From contig NC_088918.1 in the NCBI RefSeq assembly GCF_963576675.1, positions 44,611,501 to 44,675,500 of the forward strand: a stretch of 64,000 nucleotides of DNA, read 5' to 3'. Source of the DNA: Euphorbia lathyris (lineage: Eukaryota; Streptophyta; Magnoliopsida; Malpighiales; Euphorbiaceae). The first letter of the stretch is position 1, and each line of letters starts with the position of its first letter. Made by a program: the position numbers and the translations under genes. Below the pieces are notes generated by a model. It did no database searches, had not been told where the DNA came from, and worked only from the letters and a program-made list of their open reading frames with translations. Below, one piece after another: positions 8,011 to 19,329 of this stretch.

Positions 8011-9565
8011 GAACTTTAAAAAACCCATTTTTGAACCTTTTTCTTAACCTTTTGGCATTTGTTCTTGTATATATATATATGTAAAATTATTTTTGGGATA
8101 TATGGGTAATAATTATGTATTGTATATTTATCTATTTCTCGTTTAAAATTCACTTATATTAATCTAGTTTTGTAAAATCATATGTATATATAGTTTTGGG
8201 TTATTCAAGTTGTATTAGTAAATTTTTTGGGGATAATTAGATGTTATCTTGAGGTTTAATGTGTATTTGGGGGAGGGTTATTTTCTATATATCTATCACA
8301 ATTGTTATTTTGGGGTTTAAAAGTTATTTTCTTATTTTTCCATGAACCTTGTTCATTGTTTTTACTTGTCTTTAATTCAAGCATTGTTTTCATTATTATT
8401 TTTACTTATGAACAATTATACTATATGTTATTCCTTTATTTCCTTATTTTTAATCTATAGATATAACTATTATTTTTTAACCAAAATGTATATGTATATG
8501 TATATTTACCCTTCTTTTGACATCTATATGTATATATTTCAAATGGGTTCTATTGGGTGAGTTTGGGGGATTCAAATTGATCATCATTGTAATTGTGCTC
8601 AAATGTGGATTAATTGAGTGAAAAAGGGGAAAATAAATCACAAAATGAGATTTCAATTTGGTTATTTAAACTAAGAGTTTTTAGAGGTTCCTAATGTAAA
8701 TAAAACGTTTTGGTTCGTTATCCTTTTTAAACGACTTCCTAAAATATCACGTTTTGAAACCTTAATCCATTCCAACGACGGATTAAGCGAACCTTGTAAT
8801 TAAAACTGTTTTCTTGTAAATAATAGAGTTTTGAATCGTTTTCCCATCTAAACGGCTTTGTACAAAAATAAATGGACTTGTATGCTTAATAACGTTTTCG
8901 GTTAAAGCTTCTTATTTCACGTTTTCAAACACTCGAATCGTTCCAACGGTGATTCGAGTGAAAAACATGTAAATTAATGGGGTTTTAAAACGTATCTAAA
9001 TCGTTCCAACGGCGATTAAGGTATAAACCATGTAAATAAACCTTCTTTCAGGGAGTGAGATTAGTTTAGATTGAATGTATAGCTTAAAGCATAATTCACG
9101 TTGTAAATAAACCGATTCTTCCTTCTATCTCCTTCTTTCTTCTATATATCCTAATTCTTGTAAATGGGTGACTCTTTACTAAAGTGGCTTTCAATAATAT
9201 GCTCAAAACGGTTTTCAAAAAGAGAAAGAAAAGGTTTCAAATGAATTTTAAACTTAAAGAAATATGTGATTAGTCCGTTAGCGCCTAACATGCTAAGTAG
9301 GAGGTCGGTGGTTCAGAACCGGGCGATGTCGGGGTGCCTAGTAGCCTTTCTCCGGAAAGGAGCTAGCCTTCTCGGCTCGTACCCAAATTTCCCAAACCCT
9401 CACCGGTCTCCCGCAAGGGATCGGTGTTCATTTCCCATTCGTGGGTGGCAACTCTTCTATACTCCGAGCTTCGGCCCTACCGAGCAGCTTGATTCCGCGA
9501 TTGGTTGCTTCCGGCGCCAATCACAACAGCATCTCTATTATTAATCTTATTAAAGATGCCAGGTA

Positions 9566-9620
9566 CCCATTTCCAAAGATTCTAAACATCTAAATTAACC
9601 CAGTGTCCTTGTGTTAAACA
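9566..9620. repeat. Repeat X, copy 1, left part
   Basis: CCCATTTCCAAAGATTCTAA onward matches 43549-43604 closely. The match stops exactly where copia element A's LTR begins (9621) and resumes at 24104, so A inserted into X here. Confidence 0.7.
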
Positions 9621-11453
9621 TGAAGGAAAATAGGCAAACGTTTGGCAGCGGAAGTATAAAATTTTTAACCTATTTCCTTTAACCAAGATCCGTTAACCGT
9701 TATTTCATATAAAGAGGGATAGAAGGAAATACCTTTCGAAGTTCTATCTACTGTTGCAATCGTAGTGCCCACAACTCTTACTCCGAGTTCCCGAGCACAA
9801 AACAAAACACAATTCAAAAGATGATTAGAACTCAACCGTATAAAAGCAACCAAAGCAGATTGCCTCTAATAAATCAACACAAGATCAAGGATAAAGAGAA
9901 AGAGATGAAAAAATCAATTGAACGGAAGCAAGCGGTGAAGAATCGATCCTCTACGGTAGGGGGCCGAATTTTCTCTCTCCCGGGATTGCTTGGCATAGCC
10001 GAAATTCTCATGAGGGGGGTATATCTATTCTCTTCTATCTAAACCCTAGTCATATAGAATTAGGTTACTGAATAAGAATTTAATTCGGAATAAAATTCTT
10101 ATTGTTATTATCTATAATTATATTTAATTACAAAGATAATAATAACCTATTGATAGGATAATAATAGGAGCAATTTAATCTCATTAAACCTCCTAACTTA
10201 CTTGTCCCATAATTAATTTAATTCATAATCATAATCTAATTATAATTGTTTAAATTAAATTAATTTGTTTATGTATTTATTATACATAAATCGCCCCCCT
10301 ATACTACTGGGCCTTAGTGGACTCAGTTGGGCTTCCGTCAATTAATTAACATTTATTTCTCTTTTGGGTTCCAAGGCTTATGTGTGACCCATTAGGTTCT
10401 TATTGCTTCTAGCCGTATGCAACTATTAAATTAATTTTCTCAGAATTATATTTAATCTTTGCATAACGGAATGAGTACGCGAACTGTGATTGGCAGATCC
10501 GAAACATTCCCCCAGAGCTATAAGAAGACAGGTTGATTCTGTCGTTGACCTTTCCGTATTAGTTACAGTATAATTCGATCCTTTGGCAACTACATCCTTG
10601 AACTGAATCTTATGACTATGGGCAATGTCAAGTCACATATAGCGAGACGTTCGTTTTACTTGTACAGGCCGAGTTAACTCCAATTAGATAGGTTAAGTGA
10701 AATCTGCATTTCAAGACTTAAGCTATCACCTTGCAAGGATTTAGAGTTAAGTCTTACACAAGCGATCTTTGGACGTATCTCCCATTTATCAGGAGTGACA
10801 AATGCTCAATCCAATGTATAACTATCCTGCAATTACTTCCTGTGATACCCAACGTATGCCGTACACACCCCAGAGTCATCCCTGTTATGGATTGTGTTAC
10901 AACAAGATCAAAGTATCACATTCCATAATCCAGAATCACTAATTAACATTCCTTTGAGTCTTAGGATTACTTATACCTATTAATACCAATAAGATGAACA
11001 AGTGACAAGGATAAATCTACCCATCCTGTTATCTCAAGTCGGGTCCCCAATCCTAATGAACTCCATTCATTGGATCCATGTAACTATCCAGATATCTGCA
11101 TATCTGAAGCTTGTGAGATCAGCTCTCTGTCTCGACAGAAAACATTGTTACATGCAAGTCTCAACAGTGTTATGTCAATCCCTATTCAAAACATATCACT
11201 TGACTTGGGGTTTCTTTAAGTTTATTAGTTTATTATAATGTTTCGTCTCACTTCATGCTTGTATGAACACTTTATAATCACTTTAAATAAACTCAGGGAT
11301 TTCCTTTTATTAGACTTATTTAGTTCTTTAAAGGAGGTTGCCTTTATACAGTTATGAAACCATATCTTATTAAAACAAATGATATAAAGAACAATTCATT
11401 TACATTAGGTTTATATCCTGGAACAATTGTCTATAGGACACTAAACCCCAACA
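9621..11453 (-). mobile_element. 3' LTR of copia element A
   Basis: Plus-strand ends TGAAGGAAAATAGG and ACACTAAACCCCAACA; 1833 bp, against 1835 in B and 1824 in C. A polypurine tract (minus: ccaagtgggagta) adjoins at 11454-11468. Open frames inside it are not genes: the same LTR in other copies lacks them or has them in either orientation. Confidence 0.9.
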
Positions 11454-11527
11454 TACTCCCACTTGGACTGCAGCCAATTGTTTCTACAACTTATCCCAGT
11501 AGAACTTAGATGACGATCATGTACTTT

Positions 11528-13336
11528 CTATGTTAATGGCTTTGTCAACGGATCTACAAAGTTGTCCTCTGTAGGTACTCTTTCTATTCTCACATCTCCT
11601 CTTGCAACAATATCTCTTATAAGGTGGTATCGCTTAAGGTAATGCTTGGATACATTATAAGATCGTGGTTCCTTTGCTTGTGCAATGGCTCCATTGTTAT
11701 CATAGTACAGAGTAATGGGATTCACAATGTTAGGAACCACACCAAGTTCTGTAATGAACTTCTTAATCCAAACTGCTTCCTTTGCTGCTTTCGCAGCAGC
11801 GATGTACTCTGACTCGGTCGTAGAGAAAGCTACGCTTCCCTGCTTGGAACTCTTCCAACTGACCGCGCCCCCATTCAAGATAAACAGGTATCCTGATTGG
11901 GATCTAAAATCGTTCTCATCCGTGAGATGACTGGCATCTGAAAATCCTTCTATTTTCAGATCCCCTTCTCCGTACACTAGGAACATATTTTTAGTCCTTC
12001 TAAAGTACTTAAGAATGTTCTTCATGGCATTCCAATGCTCGTCACTCGGATTATCTTGATAGCGACTCGTTATGCTTAACGCAAACGCTACGTCAGATCT
12101 AGTGCAAAGCATAGCATACATAATCGAACCGATTGCACTAGCGTACGGAATTACAGCCATGCGTTTCTTATCAGCTTCGGTTTTAGGACATTGATGATTG
12201 CTTAACTTTATCCCATGTACCAGAGGCAAGTTACCTCGTTTGGATTTAAGCATGCTAAACCGCTTTAGCACCTTTTCGATGTATGTAGCCTGTGAAAGAC
12301 CAAGCAGTCTTCTTGATCTATCTCTGTAGATCTTTATACCAAGTATATAAGCTGATTCACCAAGGTCTTTCATGGAGAAGTTACCTGATAACCATACTTT
12401 CATCGACTGTAGTAGAGCTATGTCATTTCCCATTAGTAATATATCGTCCACATATAATATGAGAAATGCAACTGAGCTCCCACTTGCTTTCTTGTAAATG
12501 CAAGCTTTGCAATTTGGTTCGAAACCAAACTGTTTTATGGTTTCGTCAAAACGCTTGTTCCAGCTTCTAGATGCTTGCTTGAGTCCATAAATGGATCTCT
12601 AAAGTTTACAAACATTGGTTGCATCCTTTGATGTGAAACCTTCAGGTTGCATCATATATACATCCTCAAGCAGGTTTCCGTTTAGGAAAGCTGTTTTCAC
12701 ATCCATTTGCCAAATCTCGTAATCGTAATGAGCGGCAATAACAAGCATTATTCTGATTGATTTGGACATGGCTACAGGAGAGAAAGTTTCGTCATAATCA
12801 ATTCCTTGCTTCTGACGATATCCTTTCGCTACTAACCTAGCTTTGTAGGTACTAACCTTTCCATCCATGTCGGTCTTCTTCTTGAAGATCCACCTGCACC
12901 CAATGGGTTTTATCCCTTCGGGTGGATCAACCAAAGTCCACACTTGGTTAGTGTATATGGAATCCATTTCAGAATTCATGGCCTCAAACCATGCTTTAGA
13001 ATCTGGACTGGTGAGAGCCTCTTCGTAGTTTTCGGGTTCGTTGTCTAACACGGGAACCTCATCATCATCTCCCATTAGAAAATCGTATCTAACTAGGAGT
13101 TCACGAACTCTTTGTGATCTACGAGTAGGTGGTGGCACTTGAGTCTCATCTAATGGGACTGCTTCGGGTTCCTCAACCGCCTCTGTTGTTTCAGCGAGTG
13201 TTTCTTCTTCTTGAACTTCATCAAGTTCAATCGTGCTTCCCTTTTCTGTTTCTTCGAGAAACTCTTTCTCTAAGAAGGTTGCGTGCTTGGATACTATTAC
13301 TTTCTGATCATCTGGATGATAGAAGTAATACCCCAT
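11528..13336 (-). pseudogene. Copia A pol, reverse transcriptase and RNase H, two premature stops
   Basis: One frame from 13336 to 11528, interrupted by TAG at 12599-12601 and ended early by TAG at 11528-11530. Both are CAG in intact relative C. The first part has the linker after integrase (G-Y-Y-F-Y-H-P-D-D) and the start of RVT_2 with C-R-W-I-F-K-K-K, A-R-L-V-A-K-G-Y-R-Q and D-V-K-T-A-F-L-N-G. The second part has V-D-D-I-L-L (catalytic YVDD), then RNase H with G-F-S-D-A-S, T-E-S-E-Y and Y-D-N-N-G-A. An in-frame 3-bp loss lies before V-D-D-I. The enzyme would copy element RNA into DNA and remove the RNA strand. Non-functional as it stands. Confidence 0.85.
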
Positions 13337-13407
13337 AGTTTCCTTAGGGTATCCTATGAAGAAACATTTATCAAATTTAGAATCTAGTTTATCTGATGCT
13401 ATTCGTT

Positions 13408-15386
13408 TTACAAATGCTGAACAACCCCATATGGTGTGGAACTGGCGGATTTAGTTGGTACTCGATTTAGGGTGAAGCGGTCAGTTTCTAAGGCATAGCC
13501 CCAGAATGTCTTTGGAAGTAATGCTATGCTCATCATAGATCGTACCATATCTAGTAGGGTACGGTTCCTCCTTTCGGATACACCATTGTGTTGTGGTGTA
13601 TAAGGGGGTGTCCATTGTGAGCATATCCCACATTCAGTTAGATAATTCAGAAAATCATTTGAAAGATATTCACTACCTCGATCGGATCGAAGTATCTTTA
13701 TTTTCTTTCCTATTTGATTTTCTACTTCATTCTTGAAGCATTTGAATTTCTCAAAAGCTTCGGACTTGTGCTTCATCAAGTAAACACAACCATATCTGGT
13801 ATGGTCGTCTATGAAGCTTATGAAGTATCTGAATCCTCCTCTTGCTTGGATTGACATAGGACCGCATACATCTGAATGTGTTAATCCTAGAGTGTCTGAT
13901 ACACACTCGCCTTTATTGCTAAAGGGTGTCTTTGTCATTTTACCTTTTAAACAGGCTTCGCATGTTTCCAATGATTCAGAATCAATTGAATCTATAAGCC
14001 CATCTTGATTTAGCTTAAGCATACGTCTTTTGTTTATATGGCCTAAACGACAATGCCACAAGTAAGTTGAATTATCTAGCTTATGTATTTTGGTATCAAT
14101 TGCGAATACAGAAATTTTATCATCTAACACATAAATCCCATTTAGTGATATTCCAAAAAAATAGAAAATCTCATCTTTATAAAACTCGCAATGTTTGTTC
14201 TTTATTGAAATATTAAAGCCGTCATCAACAAGACAGCTAATAAAAATAATGTTTCTCGACATTTCAGGAACATACAAACAGTTCCTTAATTCTATTACAA
14301 GCCCAGAGGGAAAACTCAAAGCATAATCTCCAATGGCGAGCGCGACAACTCTTGCTCCATTTCCTACTCGCAAGTTTATGCTTCTTTTCTTCAATTCCTT
14401 AGTCTGTTTTAATCCCTGCATATTTATACAAATATGAGATCCACATCCGGTATCTAATACCCAAGATTCAGACTGTGAAATTGTATTTATTTCAATATAG
14501 AACATACCAGATGTTGAAGCACCGTCTTTACCCTTCTTGAGGGATGCTAGGTACTCCTTGCAATTCCTTCTCCAATGCCCATCTTTACCCTTCTTGAGGG
14601 ATGCTAGGTACTCCTTGCAATTCGTTCTCCAATGCCCATCTTTACCATAAAAGTGGCACTCTCCTTTGGGCTTCTTCACTTGCTTCCCCTCTGCGGGCAC
14701 GGCCCTTTTGCCTTTCTTGGGATGTTTAGGATTGGGAAAATTCCCTTTCCTCTTCTTTGATCCCTCTATGACAAGAGCTGGTATTGCCTTATCTTTCTTC
14801 ATATTGGGCTCAACTGTCTTGAGCATGTTTGTAAGCTCTTCAAGAGATGTTTGCAAGTCATTCATCTGGTAGTTCATTATGAACTGTGAATAACTCTCTG
14901 GGAGGGATTGAAGGAGTAAGTCAACACTTAGCTCATGATCCATCGCGAATCCAATACTAGAAAGCTTGGTAATATAGCCTATCATCTTGACACAATGTGT
15001 CATCACAGATGTGCCCTCTTGCATCTGCAATGATATAACAGTTTTGATATCTCGTAGCGTTCGCACCGAGTTTGTTTCCCAAACAACTCTTTCGGGTGCA
15101 CGATGATGGAATAGGCATCCATTTCCTCATGTTGCCTCTGCAATTCCGGTGTCATCGATACAAGTATGATGCATCCCGCGTGATCGTCATCAACCTTATG
15201 CTTCTGGTAAGCATCGATATCTTTGATGGGAGCATCATCAGCCGGGGTAGGGGGTACCGATGTATCAAGTACATACCCTATCTTATCGAACTTCAAAACG
15301 ATTTTGAGGTTGCGATACCAGTCGGTGAAGTTTGAACCGTTCAACTTGTTATCGGTAAGTAAATTTTGCAGATTGGTTTTAGTCAT
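13408..15386 (-). pseudogene. Copia A gag, protease and integrase, frameshifted
   Basis: Gag starts at 15386 (M-T-K-T-N-L-Q-N) and shifts frame near 15020. The main frame, 15066-13408 (552 aa), carries the rest of gag, a zinc-knuckle region with a 66-bp tandem duplication, protease site V-L-D-T-G-C-G-S-H, the GAG pre-integrase HHCC region (W-H-C-R-L-G-H ... C-E-A-C) and the integrase core. The core has S-D-V-C-G-P, S-D-R-G-S-E-Y and the glutamate in N-G-V-S-E-R. The first knuckle has Tyr for the second Cys (C-H-F-Y-G). A deletion just after T-P-Y-G removes the integrase tail and shifts the frame before the RT part. Confidence 0.85.
14519..14650 (-). repeat. 66-bp tandem duplication in the gag zinc-knuckle region
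   Basis: Two nearly identical 66-bp blocks encode K-D-G-H-W-R-(T/R)-N-C-K-E-Y-L-A-S-L-K-K-G. The duplicate keeps reading frame and repeats the His-Cys half of the CCHC knuckle. Absent from copies B and C. Confidence 0.85.
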
Positions 15387-17223
15387 GATTTTAGGAGTGT
15401 TTTAATTAAACCTGAGAGTGAGAAAGAGTAAACGTATGTTATTCATTTGCTTTAAAGTACATAAATCTAAAATTATAGGTCTTTTAATTCATTTTAAATT
15501 GCTCCCACTATTTTGCCAAATTAATAGCCCTCCATATTAATTCGAAGAATTTCACAAATCCTTTAGTGAGCTAGGATCCTAACTCCTGAAATTTCACATT
15601 GAGTTTACTCAACAAGCTAGTCTCATTTGTTAGGTAGATTCATATAATCAATCACATCAAACAATGTGATTCCTAGGTTATTGGGTTACCAAGCACATTA
15701 GTAATTAATATGTTATTCATATTAATCCCAACCATATTGCCCATTAGTTTATGACAACATGAGTTTACCCATCCAATTATCATAATCTAACTTAAGTGTT
15801 ACCCCGATTTTCGATAATTCAGGTGTTACCATAAGACCCCGAGCTTGAGTTTACTTAACAACCCAAAGGCCCCCAGTACTGCCGACTGAATTATAATATT
15901 AGGGAGGGGCAACCGATTTTAATAACTTGTTTATTTACTTAACTTTTAATTAGTGAGAGATTTTTATTTTAAGTCTCATAATCTAACCTAGTCTTGATTT
16001 GCTTTATCATACATCAGACACATACATTGGCGTTATGGGCATATTATCTAAATTATTCCGTTGAGCCAGAAATAGAATAAAAGGTCAAACCTAGGGAAAT
16101 ATTAACTATTACATATTTCTATTTAGGTCCTCTGTCTTCTCCATGACGTCTCGAAATTACATCAATATTAATTTCTATACTACTAAAGAAAACTTCAATT
16201 AACTTGAAGGGAATTAGATGCAATAGATAGTAGATAGGCAGGACACGCAGGTCCTATTTCAAAAATGCCAAAAGACTAAATAGAGGGTCCAAATATGTCC
16301 ATAACTCCAAACATATATCGACTCAATTAAATAAATTTAATTGGTTGATTACATATATTTTATGTAATATTTGGGTTAATCACATTAACTTGTCAAATTA
16401 ACTTTCATCCAATTTTAATTCTATCAGTTCTGTATCTTATATATTTGATCTAATTAAAATGTAACAATTGCATTTTAGATTAATACAACTATACAAAACG
16501 CTTGTCATGCATATTCCGGTTAATTTGATTTAATTCATTTAACACTTTTGATTTACAAATAGGTAAAACAAACTTTTAAATAAATTCTTTTATTCGATTA
16601 TCAAAACAGAAAACTATTAATTTCTGAAACATATATATATATATATATATTTAAGACTTAATTTTTATTTTAAAACAATTTTAAAATAAACATGTCTCGG
16701 GCCGGGCCCGTGACGGGCCCAAACACGTGGCTGCTGCAGTTTGGCAACAGCCATGCGTCTGGTCCGCCACTACCTTGCGGCAGCGGTGGCCAGGCGCCAT
16801 GCGGTTGCTGTCACGAGGCAGCAACCGCATAACAGTGGTTCGGGTTGCGCCTCACATCGCAACCCGAACTACTGTTCATTTTTGTAAATATAATATATAT
16901 ATATATAAGATTTAAAGCGGTTTTAAAACGATTTTCAGAAAAGAAGAAAATCCATTAAAGATTTTCTGTTTTATCTTTAGAATCAATAAAACTAACTTTT
17001 ATCAATCTAACTATAAAACTAATAGATTTGTTATAATGATTATCAACCAAAATAATTAGGAACATATGCGTAATCCATTTTAATTAATAATTAATTAAAA
17101 ACTTATTTATCTTTAGAATTAATTAATCAAAATAGTTTTGTTAATTAACCTAATAATAAATATTTATTCAATCTGATTGAAAAATCTTTTAATTTTCATA
17201 TATGAAATAACGGATTTACCGCA
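15387..17223 (-). other. 5' leader of copia element A
   Basis: About 1.8 kb of untranslated AT-rich sequence between the primer site (17224-17235) and the gag ATG. It contains an (AT)n tract (16629-16650) beside a GC-rich stem-loop island (16690-16870). Stems: GGGCCCG/CGGGCCC at 16704-16720, GCGGTTGCTG/CAGCAACCGC at 16801-16828, TTCGGGTTGCG/CGCAACCCGAA at 16839-16868. No coding frame. Confidence 0.7.
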
Positions 17224-17235
17224 GGCTCTGATACC
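17224..17235 (-). promoter_or_regulatory. Primer-binding site of copia A (tRNA-iMet type)
   Basis: The minus strand reads TGGTATCAGAGC, complementary to the 3' end of initiator tRNA-Met, two bases from the LTR end at 17238. Confidence 0.9.
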
Positions 17236-17365
17236 ACTGAAGAAAAATAGGCAAACGTTTGGCAACGGAAGTATAAAAATTTTAACCTATTTCCTTTAAC
17301 CAAGATCCGTTAACCGTTATTTCATATAAAGAGGGATAGAAGGAAATACCTTTCGAAGTTCTATC

Positions 17366-17899
17366 TGTTGGTCCCTTATAACGTGACAAGTTAGTTCCAA
17401 GGGGGGGATAGAAACTATTTAAAATTTTGTCCGTTGAGGTTGACTTCTTTTCGTATGAAAAGGATTACACAGCGTCACTAAGTAGATTCAAGACACAAGC
17501 TTAGTCAACTTGTGACTAAGTCTGCTTCTTTACTTGAGTCAGGAAATAGCACTTAGAGTCTATTCTTGAACTCAGCTTCTTAGTAAACTTAACTCAGCGT
17601 GAGCTCTTTACTTAGTCAGTTTTTCACAGCAAGCAATATATATTAAAGGAGTTTAAGGGTTGGAAAGATATTACTCAGTAGACTTATCCTGGTTCGGCCT
17701 CTCCGCCTACGTCCAGTCCCCGGAACTCGTTCCGAGCTTTTTGAATTCTCTACTGAGCTCTTTAAAGGTAGAGCACGAAACCTTTTACAAATAGAAGCTG
17801 AGTATAACAAGAGTACCTTCCTCTATACCTCTACTCACTCCTATATCTACGCTGAGTACTATAACCGAGTACTCAGCCTCTCCTTTCTATTCTTCTAGA
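17366..17899 (-). mobile_element. Truncated 3' LTR of element F
   Basis: Matches the first 534 bp of 21132-22456 with few differences, ending at a shared ctttctattcttctaga (junction about 17899). Contains the hairpin GCTGAGTACT...AGTACTCAGC (17851-17877), also present in the full LTR. Confidence 0.85.
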
Positions 17900-19315
17900 T
17901 TGGTCAGTGAAAGTAATTTGAGTTTCACTTTTACCTTTGGTCAGCCCTTGAGGGAATGACTCAGCGGCTGTTTCTTGGTCAGCGGGTGCTGAGTGTGGAT
18001 CATCCTCGGTCAGTGGCTGGTATCTTCCTGCAGGGTTAGTTTCATCGAACTCAACATGTACTGACTCTTCTAAAACTTGAGTTCGTTTATTGAAAACTCT
18101 GTATGCTTTGCTGTTTGTTGAGTAGCCTAAAAAGATAGCTTCATCAGATTTTGAGTCAAACTTAGCTAGGCTATCTTTGGTATTTAAGATAAAACATTTA
18201 CAGCCAAAGGTACGAAAGTATCCAATGTTGGGCTTTCGTCCTTTCCAAAGTTCGTAGGGGGTTTTCTTTAGTATAGGTCTAACAAAAGCCCTATTAAGAA
18301 TATAGCACGCTGTGTTGACAACTTCTCCCCAAAAGTACTTTGGAAGCCTATGCTCACTCAGCATTGTCCTGGCTATTTCAACCAAGGTTCTGTTTTTTCT
18401 TACAACAACCCCATTTTGTTGAGGCGTTCTAGGAGCAGAGAAATTATGGTCAATGCCGTTGGTTTCACAGAATTCAACAAACTGTTGGTTCTTGAATTCT
18501 CCACCATTATCACTTCGGATGTGAGCTAACTTAAGGTCTTTATCATTTTCAAGTTTTCTTACCAAATTTGAAAATGTCTCAAAGGTTTCATCCTTGCTAC
18601 TCAGCAAGATGATCCAAGTGTACCGAGAAAAGTCATCTACAATGACCAAGGAAAATCTTCTTCCACCCAAGCTCAGCGGCTGGACTGGACCGAAGAGATC
18701 CAAGTGTAGTAACTCTAATGGACGCTTAGTTGAGACAATGTTTTTACTATGAAAAGATTGTTTGGTTTGTTTTCCAGCTTGGCAAGCGTGGCATAGTTGA
18801 TCTTTTTCAAATTTAAGTTCTGGCAGACCCTCAACCAATTGCTTTCTTGCTAATTTGGCCAGGAGGTCCATGCTTACATGACCAAGTCTCCTGTGCCATA
18901 GCCAGGAATTTTCTTCCTTTGACACTAAGCATACAGTTTTTGAAAACTTCTTTTCCAAGTTCAGCATAAAGACATTATCAATACGAGGGGCAGTTAAAAT
19001 TAACTCATTTGTTTTACCCTCGAATATTTTACATCCAGTGTCATGAAATATAACTTTTCTCCCATTGTCACATAGCTGAGCTACGCTGAGTAAGTTATAT
19101 TTGAGTCCACTGACTAGGGAGACTGACTCAATAGTAGGATTGCCACCAATGGTTCCTGACCCTACTATCTTACCCTTCTTGTTGTCTCCAAAACTTACAC
19201 TTCCTCCTCGTTTACGCACAAACATGATGAACTGAGTTTCATCACCAGTCATATGCCTCGAGCATGCACTGTCAATGTACCACATCTTTGACTTCTCAGC
19301 ACACCTCAGGCTCAC
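17873..19315 (-). pseudogene. Element F protease and integrase, catalytic glutamate changed
   Basis: 480-aa frame. Near residue 15 is the aspartic protease site D-S-A-C-S-R-H-M-T-G-D. A GAG pre-integrase zinc region (W-L-W-H-R-R-L-G-H, then C-H-A-C) follows at about 138-180. The integrase core has H-L-D-L-F-G-P and S-D-N-G-G-E-F. Where the third catalytic residue of the DDE triad should lie, the motif reads N-G-V-V-V-R-K-N-R instead of the usual N-G-V-V-E-R-K-N-R, a single-base GAA to GTA change, so the integrase should be inactive. The frame ends shortly after integrase at the deletion junction with the LTR fragment; RT and RNase H are absent. Confidence 0.85.
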
Positions 19316-19329
19316 CTGTAATATAGCTA

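Larger units (their letters stand above)
4233..9535 (+). mobile_element. Tat-like Ty3/gypsy element, 3' portion
   Basis: The 3' part of a large gypsy element. In order: an antisense plant-mobile-domain gene (4233-5501), short-repeat regions, a 46-bp tandem array (5994-6606), a polypurine tract and a long 3' LTR beginning TGTAGACACCGAGTCGGAGG at 6771. That LTR start, the tandem repeats ahead of it and an extra antisense ORF are, to my knowledge, features of the Tat (Retand/Ogre-related) lineage. The gag-pol part is not present here: the left side is cut by the family B LTR at 4232. The right end is approximate. Confidence 0.65.
6771..9535 (+). mobile_element. 3' LTR of the Tat-like element
   Basis: Starts TGTAGACACCGAGTCGGAGG just after a polypurine tract. 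It contains a palindrome array (6979-7299), a TATA box at 7313-7320 and a long AT-rich non-coding body (7380-9100). Near the end is a block with cgtgggtggcaactcttc and cgattggttgcttccggcgc that resembles the LTR/leader junction of Tat elements. The 3' boundary was not fixed by a second LTR copy; about 9535 is a guess, and 9535-9565 is a short unassigned linker. Confidence 0.6.

Noticed and set aside
9821..11238. Small ORFs in copia LTRs, recurring at 23707, 27362, 52148, 59645 and elsewhere
   Set aside because: They recur because the LTR recurs. They lie in U3/R/U5 non-coding sequence and are not conserved as frames.
11624..11930. Plus-strand ORFs opposite copia RNase H (also 34270-34576 and 52766-53072 in other copies)
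   Set aside because: Mirror frames of conserved RNase H coding sequence.
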